Assembly: GCF_963676685.1 (NCBI RefSeq)
Contig: NC_092353.1
Span: forward strand, 7,902,207 to 7,966,206
DNA from: Mytilus edulis
Taxonomy: Eukaryota; Mollusca; Bivalvia; Mytilida; Mytilidae
Direction: 5' to 3'
Length of the DNA: 64,000 nucleotides
Shown piece by piece: positions 12,104-42,154 of this stretch. The position numbers and the translations under genes are program-made. The notes under the pieces were generated by a model. That model did no database searches and was not told the origin of the DNA. It saw only the letters and a list, made by a program, of their open reading frames with translations. The number at the start of each line of letters is the position of its first letter. Position 1 is the stretch's first letter.

Positions 12104-12662
12104 AAGCATAAGGTGCTACAAACAAATTCATACTGCTATTGAATCAAACGAATGTTTAAGTATACTGACATCTTTCGAAGAAGTATGCTAGTATTTAGCT
12201 ATAACTTATGCAAAACTCTTTTATAATTGTATTACGAATCTTCTCAGTGATAGAATGCGCCTCATAACTCTTTGAGATTATTTTTATTTTTATTTTAAGT
12301 ATAAGATGACAGAGATCGAATCGAAAAACTGTAGGTTTGTCTATTCAAACTGCTAATAGTGTTATGTTTTCTTTGCAAATAGATAACATTTTATTCTGTG
12401 TTCATCAGTTCCAAAAAAAGGCCATTTATCCATCTCACAGTTTGACCTGTGCGTTTTCTTAATTTCATCTTTAATACCTAATTGTCTTTTCGAAATTTTA
12501 GTTCGAAAAAGCAAGATAAATTATGTTATACTTTCTCTGTTTTTCCTTATTTTTAAAGTTTTTCAAAGATTTATATATTCGAAGGATTCAAAGTATTTTA
12601 TGACACTATAATCTTAAGTATTTTCAGAAATTCAACAACTTAAACCGCAGTACATATAGTCA

Positions 12663-23093
<10,431 letters not shown>

Positions 23094-23169
23094 TGTTTTA
23101 ACGATATGAAATCGCCCGTCTTTGTGATTATCAGAAACGAAATTATCGAAATAATTACATTTTCACTCT

Positions 23170-23177
23170 TATTTATA
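23170..23177 (-). promoter_or_regulatory. TATA box of cathepsin gene A
   Basis: TATAAATA on the minus strand in the context GTCTATAAATAAG, 77 nt upstream of the ATG at 23093. Same octamer, context and distance as in gene B, so it is conserved across the duplication. Confidence 0.75.
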
Positions 23178-24164
23178 GACTTGAAACTAATCAAGGAAGT
23201 TATAAGAATATGTGAATTACTCACAAAAACTTCCGTGATTGCTTTTTATCATATGACATTAAGCATATGGACTTTGCTTCACAAAAAATATTATTAAAGT
23301 TGAAAACGTTATAAGTAAGGAAGTATCTAATAAAACTGTTACAATAGTGCATGCGTAAATCAATAAAATATCTGAACAATAGATATTTGTTTCAGAAGAA
23401 GGCTTGATCAAAGGGGTATATCTCATTTCAAAATTATACTCGAGCAAATTATATATTTTGATGTAATTCTAAAAGGTTGAATAAAAAACTGATGTTGCGA
23501 TTGCAATAATATGTTACAAAAAAGAGGAAGTCGTGTTTCAATTTTATTTTAATAATAACTTATTTCCTGTAAATTATCTTTAATTATTCAATGCTGCATA
23601 ACTTTGTATGTTATTTGAAAAGAGAACTCGAAGCGTACTAAAGGGACGTGGGTCTATATTTGGATAGTTACGTAGATCTAAGTAAAATGAAAAACGAAGA
23701 TTGAAAAAAGTCCATGTCGCAAGATCAACAAAACCGCATTGCAATTGTTTCTCTCTCATATCAGTATTACTGCATCACTATAACATGATATTAATACTTT
23801 TATCATAGATCTTCGAAATAAAATCAATATTTTAGAAATTACAAAAATAACAAAAAATACAGAATTCCAAGGAAAATTCAAAACGGAAAGTCCTTAAAAA
23901 AATGCTAAAATCATACGCTCCAGGACATTATACGAATGGCAAAAGCTGTAACATTCCTGACTTGGTACAAGTATGTCCGTATGTATAAATGGAAGATTAA
24001 ACCTAGTTTGATAGCTTCCTAATCCGCTAACTTGTATGATAGTTTATTCATGTTCGCGTATTAAATTTGTTTGACAACAATGTGCGAGAAAAACAAAAAC
24101 AATGTCACAAATTGTAAAAAAAATTATTATCGCGTTCGTAACGGATAGACGCTAAACAGTGTAT

Positions 24165-24221
24165 TATACAAATTATGCAACAGTGCTTTACCGGGTAAAG
24201 CACTGTTGCATAATTTGTATA
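24165..24221. repeat. 57-bp perfect hairpin
   Basis: Two 28-bp arms (left arm ends gcaacagtgctttacc) are exact reverse complements around a single central G at 24193. AT-rich outside, with a GC-richer tip. Confidence 0.9.
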
Positions 24222-24683
24222 TTACATACTGATGTATAGTTTTCCTAAATCGATTAGGAAGTATCAAACCAATGTAATAAACAAATATCATATACTTCGT
24301 TATTCGTTCGTACATTAATGTATTTATATTTGAAATCTTTATTAATAGATGTCATGACAGATCTGCCATTATCAGGAGTCCAGGCAAAATATTAACAAAA
24401 TAACGTGCTCCAAGGTAAATTCAAAGCTCAATAAAACCTGACAAAATTAGACGCTTGACTACATAAACAAAACACAACAATTGGAAAACAACAGTCATAC
24501 TCCTGACTTGAGACAGGTATTGTCCTAAAAAGTAGTGGGTTATACCAAGTTTGATAGTTGGCTCTATATATCACTTGTATGTAAGCTGTTTGCAGTTGTA
24601 TTGACAAACTATTCAAGCCGCGTGCAGAGTGAGTGACATGCTTTTTGTGCGTTACGAACCATTGAAATAACTCTTTGAGGGGT

Positions 24684-24925
24684 CCTAAAAGAGAGACGAC
24701 AGATACCAGGGAAACAGTCAAACTCCTAAATCGAAAATAAACTGGCAAACGCCATGTCTAAAATTGAAAAAGACAAACAGACAACTAAAAGGATACAAGA
24801 AACAACATAGAAAAATAAAGACTGAGCAACACGAACTCCACCAAAAACTGAGTTTGATCTCCGGTTCTCTGGAAAGGTAAGCAGATTTTACTCCACATGT
24901 GGCACGAGTCGTTTTGCTCATGTCA
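24684..24925 (+). repeat. R4 dispersed repeat
   Basis: Starts gacagataccagggaaacag and ends near ggcacgagtcgttttgctca. Other copies: 25843, 39694, and a reversed piece near 28875. Confidence 0.7.
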
Positions 24926-25842
24926 TATTCCTACGATGACCTGTAGTAAGGCCAATCTTTTTTCTTTTTAAAATACATCCTAACCTTTAAGTTGCAGTCT
25001 AGTGGTTTCTATTACAGAAATATATATTGGAGCTTTAAGTGTTTGTTTATGCCTGAACATGCATGACACATTTGCCACATGTCGTTATGCAAAAACAAAA
25101 AATCATTCTAGGAGAGATATTTTATCTAGGTTTCACAGATACACTTCATGAAGGGATTATTATCATTTGTAAGACAGAGAAACATTTAAATTCGATCTCA
25201 TGTTACATCTATTATATATATATTGTTAATCAGTCGTTTCTGTATCTGCAATGATAAATGTTATGTTTTATATTGAAATGGGAAAACACATTTGCCTGAT
25301 TATTGTGTTAGTTAGTACGTCACAGATTTCCGGTGAAAAGTCCGTACCTATTTGTGTTGACATCACCCAATCAAACTCAATTTTTATTGAAAAAGTTTCA
25401 ACGGAAGAAATAATACAGTGACAGGCGGATCACTGACTCTGATGATAAATTTATCTTAAAATAGTCATAGGTTCGTTCAACAGCACTTACAGACCTGCAT
25501 GAGGAAGTTCGTAAAAAAATATTGTATCAGCACTTGGTTATTGAACATAGGTTTGAATTTACTAAAGATATAATTCAAATAACTGTCAATAGTATGTAAA
25601 GTCATTAATTTGTTGTGTATCATAAAACACCTATGCAACCATGCATATTACCGGATACGAACGGTTCTGTATTATATATGCGTATAAAAACAAGTCGGCA
25701 AGTAGCGGTGCACAATTAAAACATAACCAAAACCCAATACAAAAGTTTCTTATTCTTTCGAATGTTTACCAAATAAATATATTCTATATTCCGATGTTAA
25801 ATATATATGAACACTATGTTGAGCTAAATCAGTAATATAAAA

Positions 25843-26035
25843 GAGGGACGAAAGATACCAGAGGGACAGTCAAACTCATAAATCGAAAATAAACTGACAA
25901 CGTCATGGCTAAAAATGAAAAGGACAAACAGACAAACAATAGTACACACGACACAACATAGAAAACTAATGAATAAACAACACGAACCCAACCACAATCT
26001 AGAGGTGGTCTCAGGTGCTCCGGAAGGGTATATAA
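25843..26035 (+). repeat. R4 dispersed repeat
   Basis: Contains gaaagataccagagggacag and cgaaaataaactgacaacg. Ends at tccggaagggta, short of the end seen in the 24684 copy. Confidence 0.7.
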
Positions 26036-26260
26036 AGTAATATAAAGTATGTCTAATTGTTGTAACTATTTATACAGCGCCCAAAATTCAAACATTAATT
26101 AAATATAGATTTAAAACATATCATTTAATTTTGAATGTAACATGTCTTCTGATTGCCTAAAAGAATTGTGTCAATAAGCTCATCGACATAATTTTGTTAT
26201 GCTGCGGTGACGTCTTCAACTTAAATATCACTATTTACTCCTTTTCAGAATTAGATTATA

Positions 26261-26398
26261 AGGAATAACTGTAATATTTTTTTATGTCTACTATAAATAA
26301 CCTAAATAATGTGGTTCACACTTTTAAATAGCCAGCAACGAGAGAGATTCAGTGTGCAACACATTTTGGATGTTATTTCCTCATAGACAGAAAAAAAA
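26261..26398. mobile_element. Palindromic MITE (aaggaataactgtaatat family)
   Basis: Ends aaggaataactgtaatat and a mirrored catagacagaaaaaaaatatt. A better-preserved relative with the same ends lies at 43322-43476 in gene D. Confidence 0.55.
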
Positions 26399-27559
26399 TA
26401 TTACTATTATATTTCTCTAATAAAGGTAAAAGAAAAAATAGTCTATTGAAATGCTAGCTATCATCTGGCGATGTCTTGCTTCATTGCGGGGTTCGGACGG
26501 TACATTCCCTCCTCTGTATAAAATGCCACGTCTTAATTAAAGCGAAAAGTGTTTCCCTGTGTAATTGTTTGTTAAAATCTGTAAGCCCCGTGTTACATAT
26601 CTGTTTTTGATTTAATTCTATAAATTTTAAAAAAAGTAAACTATAACTGGTGTTCAATTCAATGGGTTCAGCTGCAATATTACGCGGCGGCGGCGACGAC
26701 GACGCAATATGGCGGGATTTAAACGTGACGCAATTGAAAGATCTGCCATAGATTTGGAGAAAACAAAAATCTGTCATAGGTTTGATTTGTTTGGCGTTTG
26801 TAACGTCATATTTGCCATAAATTAGGAATATGCACTAGATTTGGAACCTGCCATAGATTTGAGTCCTACATATATTCAGACATATGTTTGTTGTGAAAGA
26901 GAACTATGTATGTGCCTGTCCAAAGTCTACCTGTACTTCTGTGGTAGTCGTTTGTTTATATGTTACATATCAATTTTTCGTTCAATTTTTGTACAACTAT
27001 CAACCAGAGTTCAAGTGAAGAAAATGTAGGCATTTATATGCAACAATACGGCTTTCAGCAATGAAATAAACTCATTCCATTTACAGGTAGTTGGCTATAA
27101 AAGACATGAACAATATGAGATAATTCAAACAAAAAATCAAACGGCATAATTTATTACAAAACAATGTACAAAAAGAAAATATAATATACATGAACCACGT
27201 TACCCACTGAATTGCAGGCCTTTAGGAATTTGTGCAGGTTCATAGCAAATGTTGCGAGACTGAATATTTTTGTTAGCGTTCTACTCTCTCCTAACTTGGG
27301 ACAATGGTGTTACAAAGAATCATCAGAAAAAAAATCGATTGAAATTGGCTTATAATTTACTGAAAACATCGGTAAGATAAAAAAAAAAAGAAAAAAAAGA
27401 ACAATTTATCTGCTGTCGTTAAGGTGGCATATTATTGATATAATTATTTCCAAACTGTATACCTCTTAAGAATTGCTCACTAAGAATGGAAAATGAAAAA
27501 TTCTAGAGAGAATTATTTGCCGTCAAATTTTCAATGGCTGATATCTCGAAAAAAGATAA

Positions 27560-27620
27560 CAGACCCTCCTTTTTTCTTTTTTCTTTTTTCTTTTTTCTTT
27601 TTTGCTTTTTTGCTTTCTTA
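27560..27620. repeat. TTTTTTC microsatellite
   Basis: Six or so units of cttttt with one-base variation. Confidence 0.85.
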
Positions 27621-27780
27621 GTTTTTTTATTTATTTACTAGCATTAACAACATTATAATAGTCCTTTGAAACGCTTGCTTTATTTGAAACAGACTAGCGA
27701 ATATCCTTGAAGGATTTCGTTACAATATGATCAAAATATTCTCAGCAATTCAACAATTTAAACCGCTGTTAATATATTCA

Positions 27781-36646
<8,866 letters not shown>

Positions 36647-36722
36647 GGTTTTAACGATTTGAAATCGCTCGTATGTATGATTATCAAAAACGAAATTATC
36701 GAGATAATTACACTTTCTTTCT

Positions 36723-36730
36723 TATTTATA
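36723..36730 (-). promoter_or_regulatory. TATA box of cathepsin gene B
   Basis: TATAAATA on the minus strand in the context GTCTATAAATAAG, 77 nt upstream of the ATG at 36646. Confidence 0.75.
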
Positions 36731-38514
36731 GACTTGAAACTAATCAAGGAAGTTATAAGAATATGTTTATAACTCACAAAAACTTCCGTGATTTTTTTTA
36801 TCATATGACATAAAGAATATGAAACTTTGTTTTACCAAAAATATTATTAAGTTGAAAACAATACCAGTAAGGAAATATCTCATAGAACAATGGTTCATGC
36901 GTAGACCAATAAAGTATCAGAACAATAAATATTTGTTTCAGATGAAGGCTTGATCAAAGGAGTTTATCTCATTTCAAAATTATTCTCAAGTAATTTATAT
37001 ATTTTGCTGGATTTTTAAAAGGTGAATAAGAAAAATGGTATCGGGCAAATTGCAAAAATATGTTACAAAAAATGAGGAAGTCGTATTTTAATTGGATTTA
37101 ATTAATTACTTATTTCGATCAAGGATCCAGCCAGTCTTATACAATAACCTTTTCATTTTCAGAAGCCTTATTTTAGAAAAATAAAATAAAAAATATACTT
37201 AATTTCATGAAAATGTAAAGTTAATTATAACCATGGTAAGTCCTATCAAATATTCACGCAGTGTCATATATTCAAGGATTTAATGCTGAATATGTTGTTT
37301 AAGATGAGAACCCGACGCGTACTTAAAGAACTGCGTCTGAAACGATAAAAGTATATCCAAGTATTGATGTAGAACTAAGGACAATGAAAAAATGAAAACT
37401 GAAAAACGTCAAATACAATCATCAATTTTGTTTTTTTATAGGAAGCCACCATTTGATCCATGCTGACATTTTACTTTTTAAACAACTAGTAAAAAGAGCC
37501 TGTAATATAGGATCTCTGCTTCACATGGTGATATTTTTTTAAATTAATATTGTTGGCTTATTCTTAATTGACAGTCTTACAGCAACTCAAATGTGCTTCA
37601 TATTTACAAGTCATAGTTTTGTAGCATCTAATGGAAGGCGTTTTGTCAAAACCCTTTACACTTATATTTATTCACCTTTTTTAACACAAATTCTGGGTAC
37701 TTCCAGTACCTTTTTTGAGGAAAAAAATTGTTTTTTTAGACACTGAACTAGGTGGCAAACGGGCGACACGCTATAGGCTGCCGACAATTTCATGTTAACA
37801 ACTTATGAACCTTTCAACCAATGCTTTCCAGTTTTGATATAGTTTTCCTAATATCAAATTGAAGTCAAGCTCGATATTCAAGTTTTCCGTTCTGGTGCAA
37901 TAGTTCTTGATAAATTGAACAATTGCACAGAACGTGACACGTCAAACAACCCTGAAATTGTACCATTAAAATATTCCAATTTTATTCTTTCTATCTACAA
38001 GTAACATGTAACCTTCAAAATACAGGAAATTGGTTTCGTTCTATTTGTCAAATTATAGTTGGTCTCTTGTATTTAATAGAGAAAATACATTTATGATGTC
38101 AATATTACTAATTAAGGCAACAATACTTTACCGATGATCAATTCTCGTAAATCGATTCGAACGTTATTAACCAACGAAGCCAACATCCAACATCATGTAT
38201 TCATTCTGTAGCAGGCATGTCAGTAACTGCTTGCAGTCCTTTGTTAATTTATATATTTATATATCCTTGTCATTTTGTTTAGTTTTTTTTTTTTGTTATC
38301 AATTCTGGCATCGGAATACTGGGTGAGGGTTGATATCTCACAAAACATGTTGGCTTTTTTAAATTCTTGTATGATTATTATTTCTAAAACAAAAGCCAAA
38401 CTTCATGCATCAAATGGACTGATTACAAAGTGGACACTTGTGAAATTGGTTCCATTAGAAATATGAACAGTAATTGGTTAAAAGGTTTTTCCATACCTTT
38501 TTTGAATTATACAT

Positions 38515-38785
38515 GAACAATCTGATGTACAGTAGTTGTCGTGTGTTTATGTAATTAATACATGTTTCTCGTTTCTCGTTTTTTTATATTAGATTAGACC
38601 GTTGGTTTTCCCCGTTTGAATGGTTTTACACTAGTAATGTTGGGGCCCTTTATAGCTTTTTGTTCGGTGTGAGCCAAGGTTCCGTGTTGAAGTCCGTTCA
38701 TTGGCATATACTGATTAACTTTTATAAATTTTTATTTGGATGGAGAGTTGTCTCATTGGCACTCACATCACATCTTCCTATATCT
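38515..38785 (-). repeat. R2 dispersed repeat
   Basis: Reverse-oriented copy with gaccgttggttttccccg and gagttgtctcattggcactc, similar to 31455-31745. Confidence 0.75.
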
Positions 38786-39693
38786 AGTGAATGCATTTTG
38801 CGGTCCCCAGATTGTTGTGAGTTTCTATATCTGCCATGATAAATGTTTTGTTTTATGCTGAAATGGTTAAACAATCATTTGCTTCATTATTTATTATTAT
38901 TTTATGATTTAACGTAATCATGTCACCTATTTCCGCCGAAAAGTCCGTACTTATTTATTTAACATTATCCAGTCAAATTCAAACACATTTTGTTTTATTG
39001 GAAAACATTTCAACGGATGTATTAATTACAGTGACAGTCGGAGAACTGACTCTGAAGTTTAATTTGTCTTAAAATAGTCATAGGGTCGTTCAACGGCTCT
39101 TTACTGCATGTAATATAGCCGCATGGGAAAGTTTGAAAAAAATTGTGTTATATCAGAAACAGGTTTAAATTCATCACAGAATGTAGTACAAAAAACAAGT
39201 TTTAAATTTGATTTTGGATCATTCAACACCCATGCAACCAGTCATCTCATATTGCCTGATAGAAATCGCCGCTAGTTTTGTTCTTCCGACAGAAAACCCC
39301 CATGTCATTAAAAGATTAATAAAAGTTGCAATAAAAAGTATGCATGCATATGTCGAAATATTTATTTTGAATTCTTCATCAATTTAATACAAACCTGTAG
39401 TGTCGATGTCATTCGTTCTACGTTTTTACTCTGTTTTTATAAGGAATGTATCCCTGTTTATGGGGTCAAGTATCATGTTAACACGCACAGGTGTAACGTA
39501 GTAACTTAGTTATTTCAGCAACATACTCTGGATCGAATGCAAGGTTAATAATATGAAATTGGAAGTAAATAATTGAAAAAAGGAAACAACCTTGTCATAT
39601 ATGTACTACAAATGTTAGAGACATACAAAATATCACTAAAAGTTATGACATATTATAACTTGGGACACTTTCGAAAACATGTCTTACGACTAT

Positions 39694-39935
39694 GAAAGAG
39701 GGGCGAAAGATACCAGAGAAACAGTCAAACTCATAGATTGAAAATAAATGTTGACAACGCCATGGCTGAAAAGGAAAAACAAACAGATCTAAATAAATAG
39801 TAGTACACAAGACACAACATAGAAAACACAAGAGTGAGCAACACGAACCCCACCAATAACTTGGGCTGATATCATGTCCTGCGGAAGGGTTATCAGATAC
39901 AGCTCCATCTGTGGCACCCGTCGTGTTGCTCATGT
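39694..39935 (+). repeat. R4 dispersed repeat
   Basis: Runs from gaggggcgaaagataccaga to ggcacccgtcgtgttgctca. Confidence 0.7.
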
Positions 39936-40183
39936 TATAACAAACCCTGTAAATAGTATAATTCTCTGTAAGGGAACGGAACGACATAAGGAACATACTA
40001 AATAAGGCCGTTAGTTTTCTCGTTTGAATTGTTTTACATTGTCATTTCGGGGCCTTGTTGTTGTTGTTGATTTTTGTGTCATGTTGGTCTCTTGTGGAGA
40101 GTCTCATTGGCAATCAAACCACATATTCTTTTTTATATATCCGATATCATCTGTGACATTTCCTAACACCATCATTAGTAATA

Positions 40184-40416
40184 AGATACTTTCGAAAACA
40201 ATACCCCTGAACATAAGTAACAGTGCAACGCCACAAACGAAGAGAGAATTGGCAGCATGGTTGTGTCGACATATGGAACGTAAACGTAGTCATATTTTTC
40301 ATAACGGTCTACCAGGATGGGCTGCTGTTGTTCGTTCATTAATTGAAGAGATTATTCAGCTGTTCAACGTCAACCTAAGATCTTGTATCTTCTGTGATGT
40401 TAACAGTATCGATTGA
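40184..40416 (+). CDS. Possible terminal coding exon, unrecognised
   Basis: A plus-strand frame ends in TGA at 40414-40416 and reads, among other things, KRELAAWLCRHMERKRSHIF and LPGWAAVVRSLIEEIIQLFN. Composition looks protein-like (amphipathic, no low complexity) and the sequence is not one of the repeats seen elsewhere. An AG after ccatcatt near 40181 could be an acceptor and AATAAA follows near 40555. I found no upstream exon: the DNA just before it is a dispersed repeat. It may be the last exon of a gene, an exon relic, or part of an element I do not recognise. Confidence 0.3.
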
Positions 40417-40589
40417 TTGCTATTGACCGTTTAAATATAGGCGTTTCTTTGATTTACATTTATAAGCTGTATTTACACATGACAAAGATAATAATATTTT
40501 AGCATTGTGTGTCGCAATGTCATTTGTGATGTCAGTATATTGTATATTGAAATAAACATGTTAGAAATAAACTCATCATAGTTACCAGG

Positions 40590-40650
40590 ACTAAATTTTA
40601 TATTTACGCCAGACGCGCGTTTCGTCTATAATTGTCATATTGAGCATATT
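40590..40650. repeat. R3 dispersed repeat fragment
   Basis: Contains ccaggactaaattttatatt and cgccagacgcgcgtttcgtc, the R3 core, reversed relative to 9320-9440. Confidence 0.65.
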
Positions 40651-40982
40651 TGATGTAATGTGTTATACATATAAATAGATTGATTTTAAAAGTCTTTCAA
40701 TGGTCAGATTCAATTTTATATTTACGACCTGACCTGTGTACATCACATTTTTTATTATAGGAGATGTTCATAGATCTGGAAAGTGTAAACATTTATAATG
40801 AAACAGTTATAGGTTTCACTTTAAGTTATAGATTTTTCAGTGTGAATATACATAGTTAGCGGCTAATTGAACTTTCATGGAGACCTAAGGTGAAGTGCGG
40901 GGAAGAACGGAATATTTGTTACATCGGTTTGTTCTTCAAATCTTCTTATTTTCATATGACTTCACTTGTCAAAAACAAGAAG

Positions 40983-41510
40983 ATCAAAGTAGCTAGATCA
41001 TTTAATTTCATTTTCAGATATATTGATGATGTTTTCTCTATCAACAGTCCATATTTTCCGATTTAGTTTTATCAATATATACCCTAGAACTAGAATTTAA
41101 AGAAACAACATACACAGCTTCATCTGCTTCATTTTTAGACTTATACCTAGAATTTGACATACGCGTTAATCTCAGTAACAGAATTTATGACAAAAGAGAC
41201 ATTTTTTTTTATTTTGACATTACCAATTACCCCGGCCTTAGTAGCAATATACAAACTTAACCTGCATATGGGATATAATAAATCAATTTCCCAACTTATT
41301 CCGTATTCAAGAGCTAGCAGTCGGTAGTCACACTTTAAAAAACGTCACCAGTGTCTGAGAATAAAATTGATGAACAAGGGGCATGTCAAAGAACGTCTCG
41401 TCCTTTTTCTAAGTAAAGTTCTTCGGAAGATACCAAGGCAATGTTGATAAATTTTCCGTTTCAACTTCACAAATAATACACAAAGGTCTTGAAGGATAAA
41501 TTCTAGGTAC
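40983..41510 (+). pseudogene. Broken retroelement reverse transcriptase with YIDD box
   Basis: Frames read FRYIDDVFSINSPYF, then after a frameshift SDLVLSIYTLELEFKETT, SASFLDLYLEFDI and IYDKRDIFFYF, followed by in-frame stops. RYIDD is the catalytic RT motif C. The C-terminal part matches the fragment at 15840-16064. The 3' untranslated part runs on to an AATAAAG near 41752. I cannot fix the family (a Penelope-like element is one option). No insertion boundary was resolved. Confidence 0.65.
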
Positions 41511-42063
41511 TGATTAGGTTTATCATCTTACTGACGTGTTATAGTAATATTTAATTAATCATTGTGAATATTTTTATAATATTCATTTGATGTGGACCTA
41601 TGCTTATCCATCCCGTAATTGTGTTATTGTACTATGGTACAGTTTTGTATTCTTGTTATTCATTTTTGCTAATGTGCTTTGTCTATATGCCTTTTTGTGA
41701 ACCGTTCTTGACATTTTTATTTGTTATGTTTAATATATATTTTTTTCTAATAAAGAAAATGCCTGTAACAAGTTAGAAATATAATAGTTGCTATTCATCC
41801 GTTTGATGTGTTTGAGCATTTTAATTTGGATGTTGAGTAATACTGACAAATTCATAAAATATTCAACAAAACCTTTTCTAGCTGTATATTCATAGCAGTC
41901 AAATACGGTGGTTGTTTAACAATGTTTAAACCTGTTAAACTCCAATGTTGCATAATGAGAGTTCAGAGTCCAATTCATTCAATTATAACGAAAGTCAAAC
42001 AAACGTCAATCAGCTAGAACTCAAACTACCTTCCATTTTCATTTAACATTGACTGGATTAAAC

Positions 42064-42069
42064 TTTATT
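42064..42069 (-). other. Poly(A) signal AATAAA of gene D
   Basis: AATAAA on the minus strand, 86 nt beyond the stop codon at 42155. Confidence 0.45.
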
Positions 42070-42154
42070 TGAAGTTTTATGTTATATATTGCATAAATGA
42101 TACATAACCTGCAAAGCTTAAAATAAGTTAATTCAATACTCTATTAATCTAATT

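Larger units (their letters stand above)
10210..12662. other. Intergenic region between the cathepsin relic and gene A
   Basis: Holds the foldback element at 10524-10790 and the TTAA-flanked MITE at 11693-12103. Between them, at 10990-11200, there are three loosely related blocks (ctttccacaatatgtgc-like). The part nearest gene A should include its 3' untranslated region. No gene seen. Confidence 0.5.
23178..27780. other. Intergenic region between cathepsin genes B and A
   Basis: About 4.6 kb without a supported gene. It holds the 57-bp hairpin (24165), two R4 copies (24684, 25843), a palindromic MITE (26261), four loose copies of a gccatagatttgg-like motif at 26740-26880, and a TTTTTTC microsatellite (27560). 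The right end should contain the 3' untranslated region of gene B. Confidence 0.5.
36731..40183. other. Intergenic region upstream of cathepsin gene B
   Basis: Similarity to the gene A upstream region continues to about 37.1 kb. Beyond that lie R2 (38515), R4 (39694) and a repeat end at 40005-40135. A minus-strand frame at 39643-39996 and a plus-strand frame at 38275-38466 are repeat or chance frames. No gene seen. Confidence 0.5.

Noticed and set aside
39643..39996. Minus-strand 117-residue cysteine-rich frame
   Set aside because: It is the reverse strand of an R4 repeat copy; the R4 copy at 24684 gives a similar frame.
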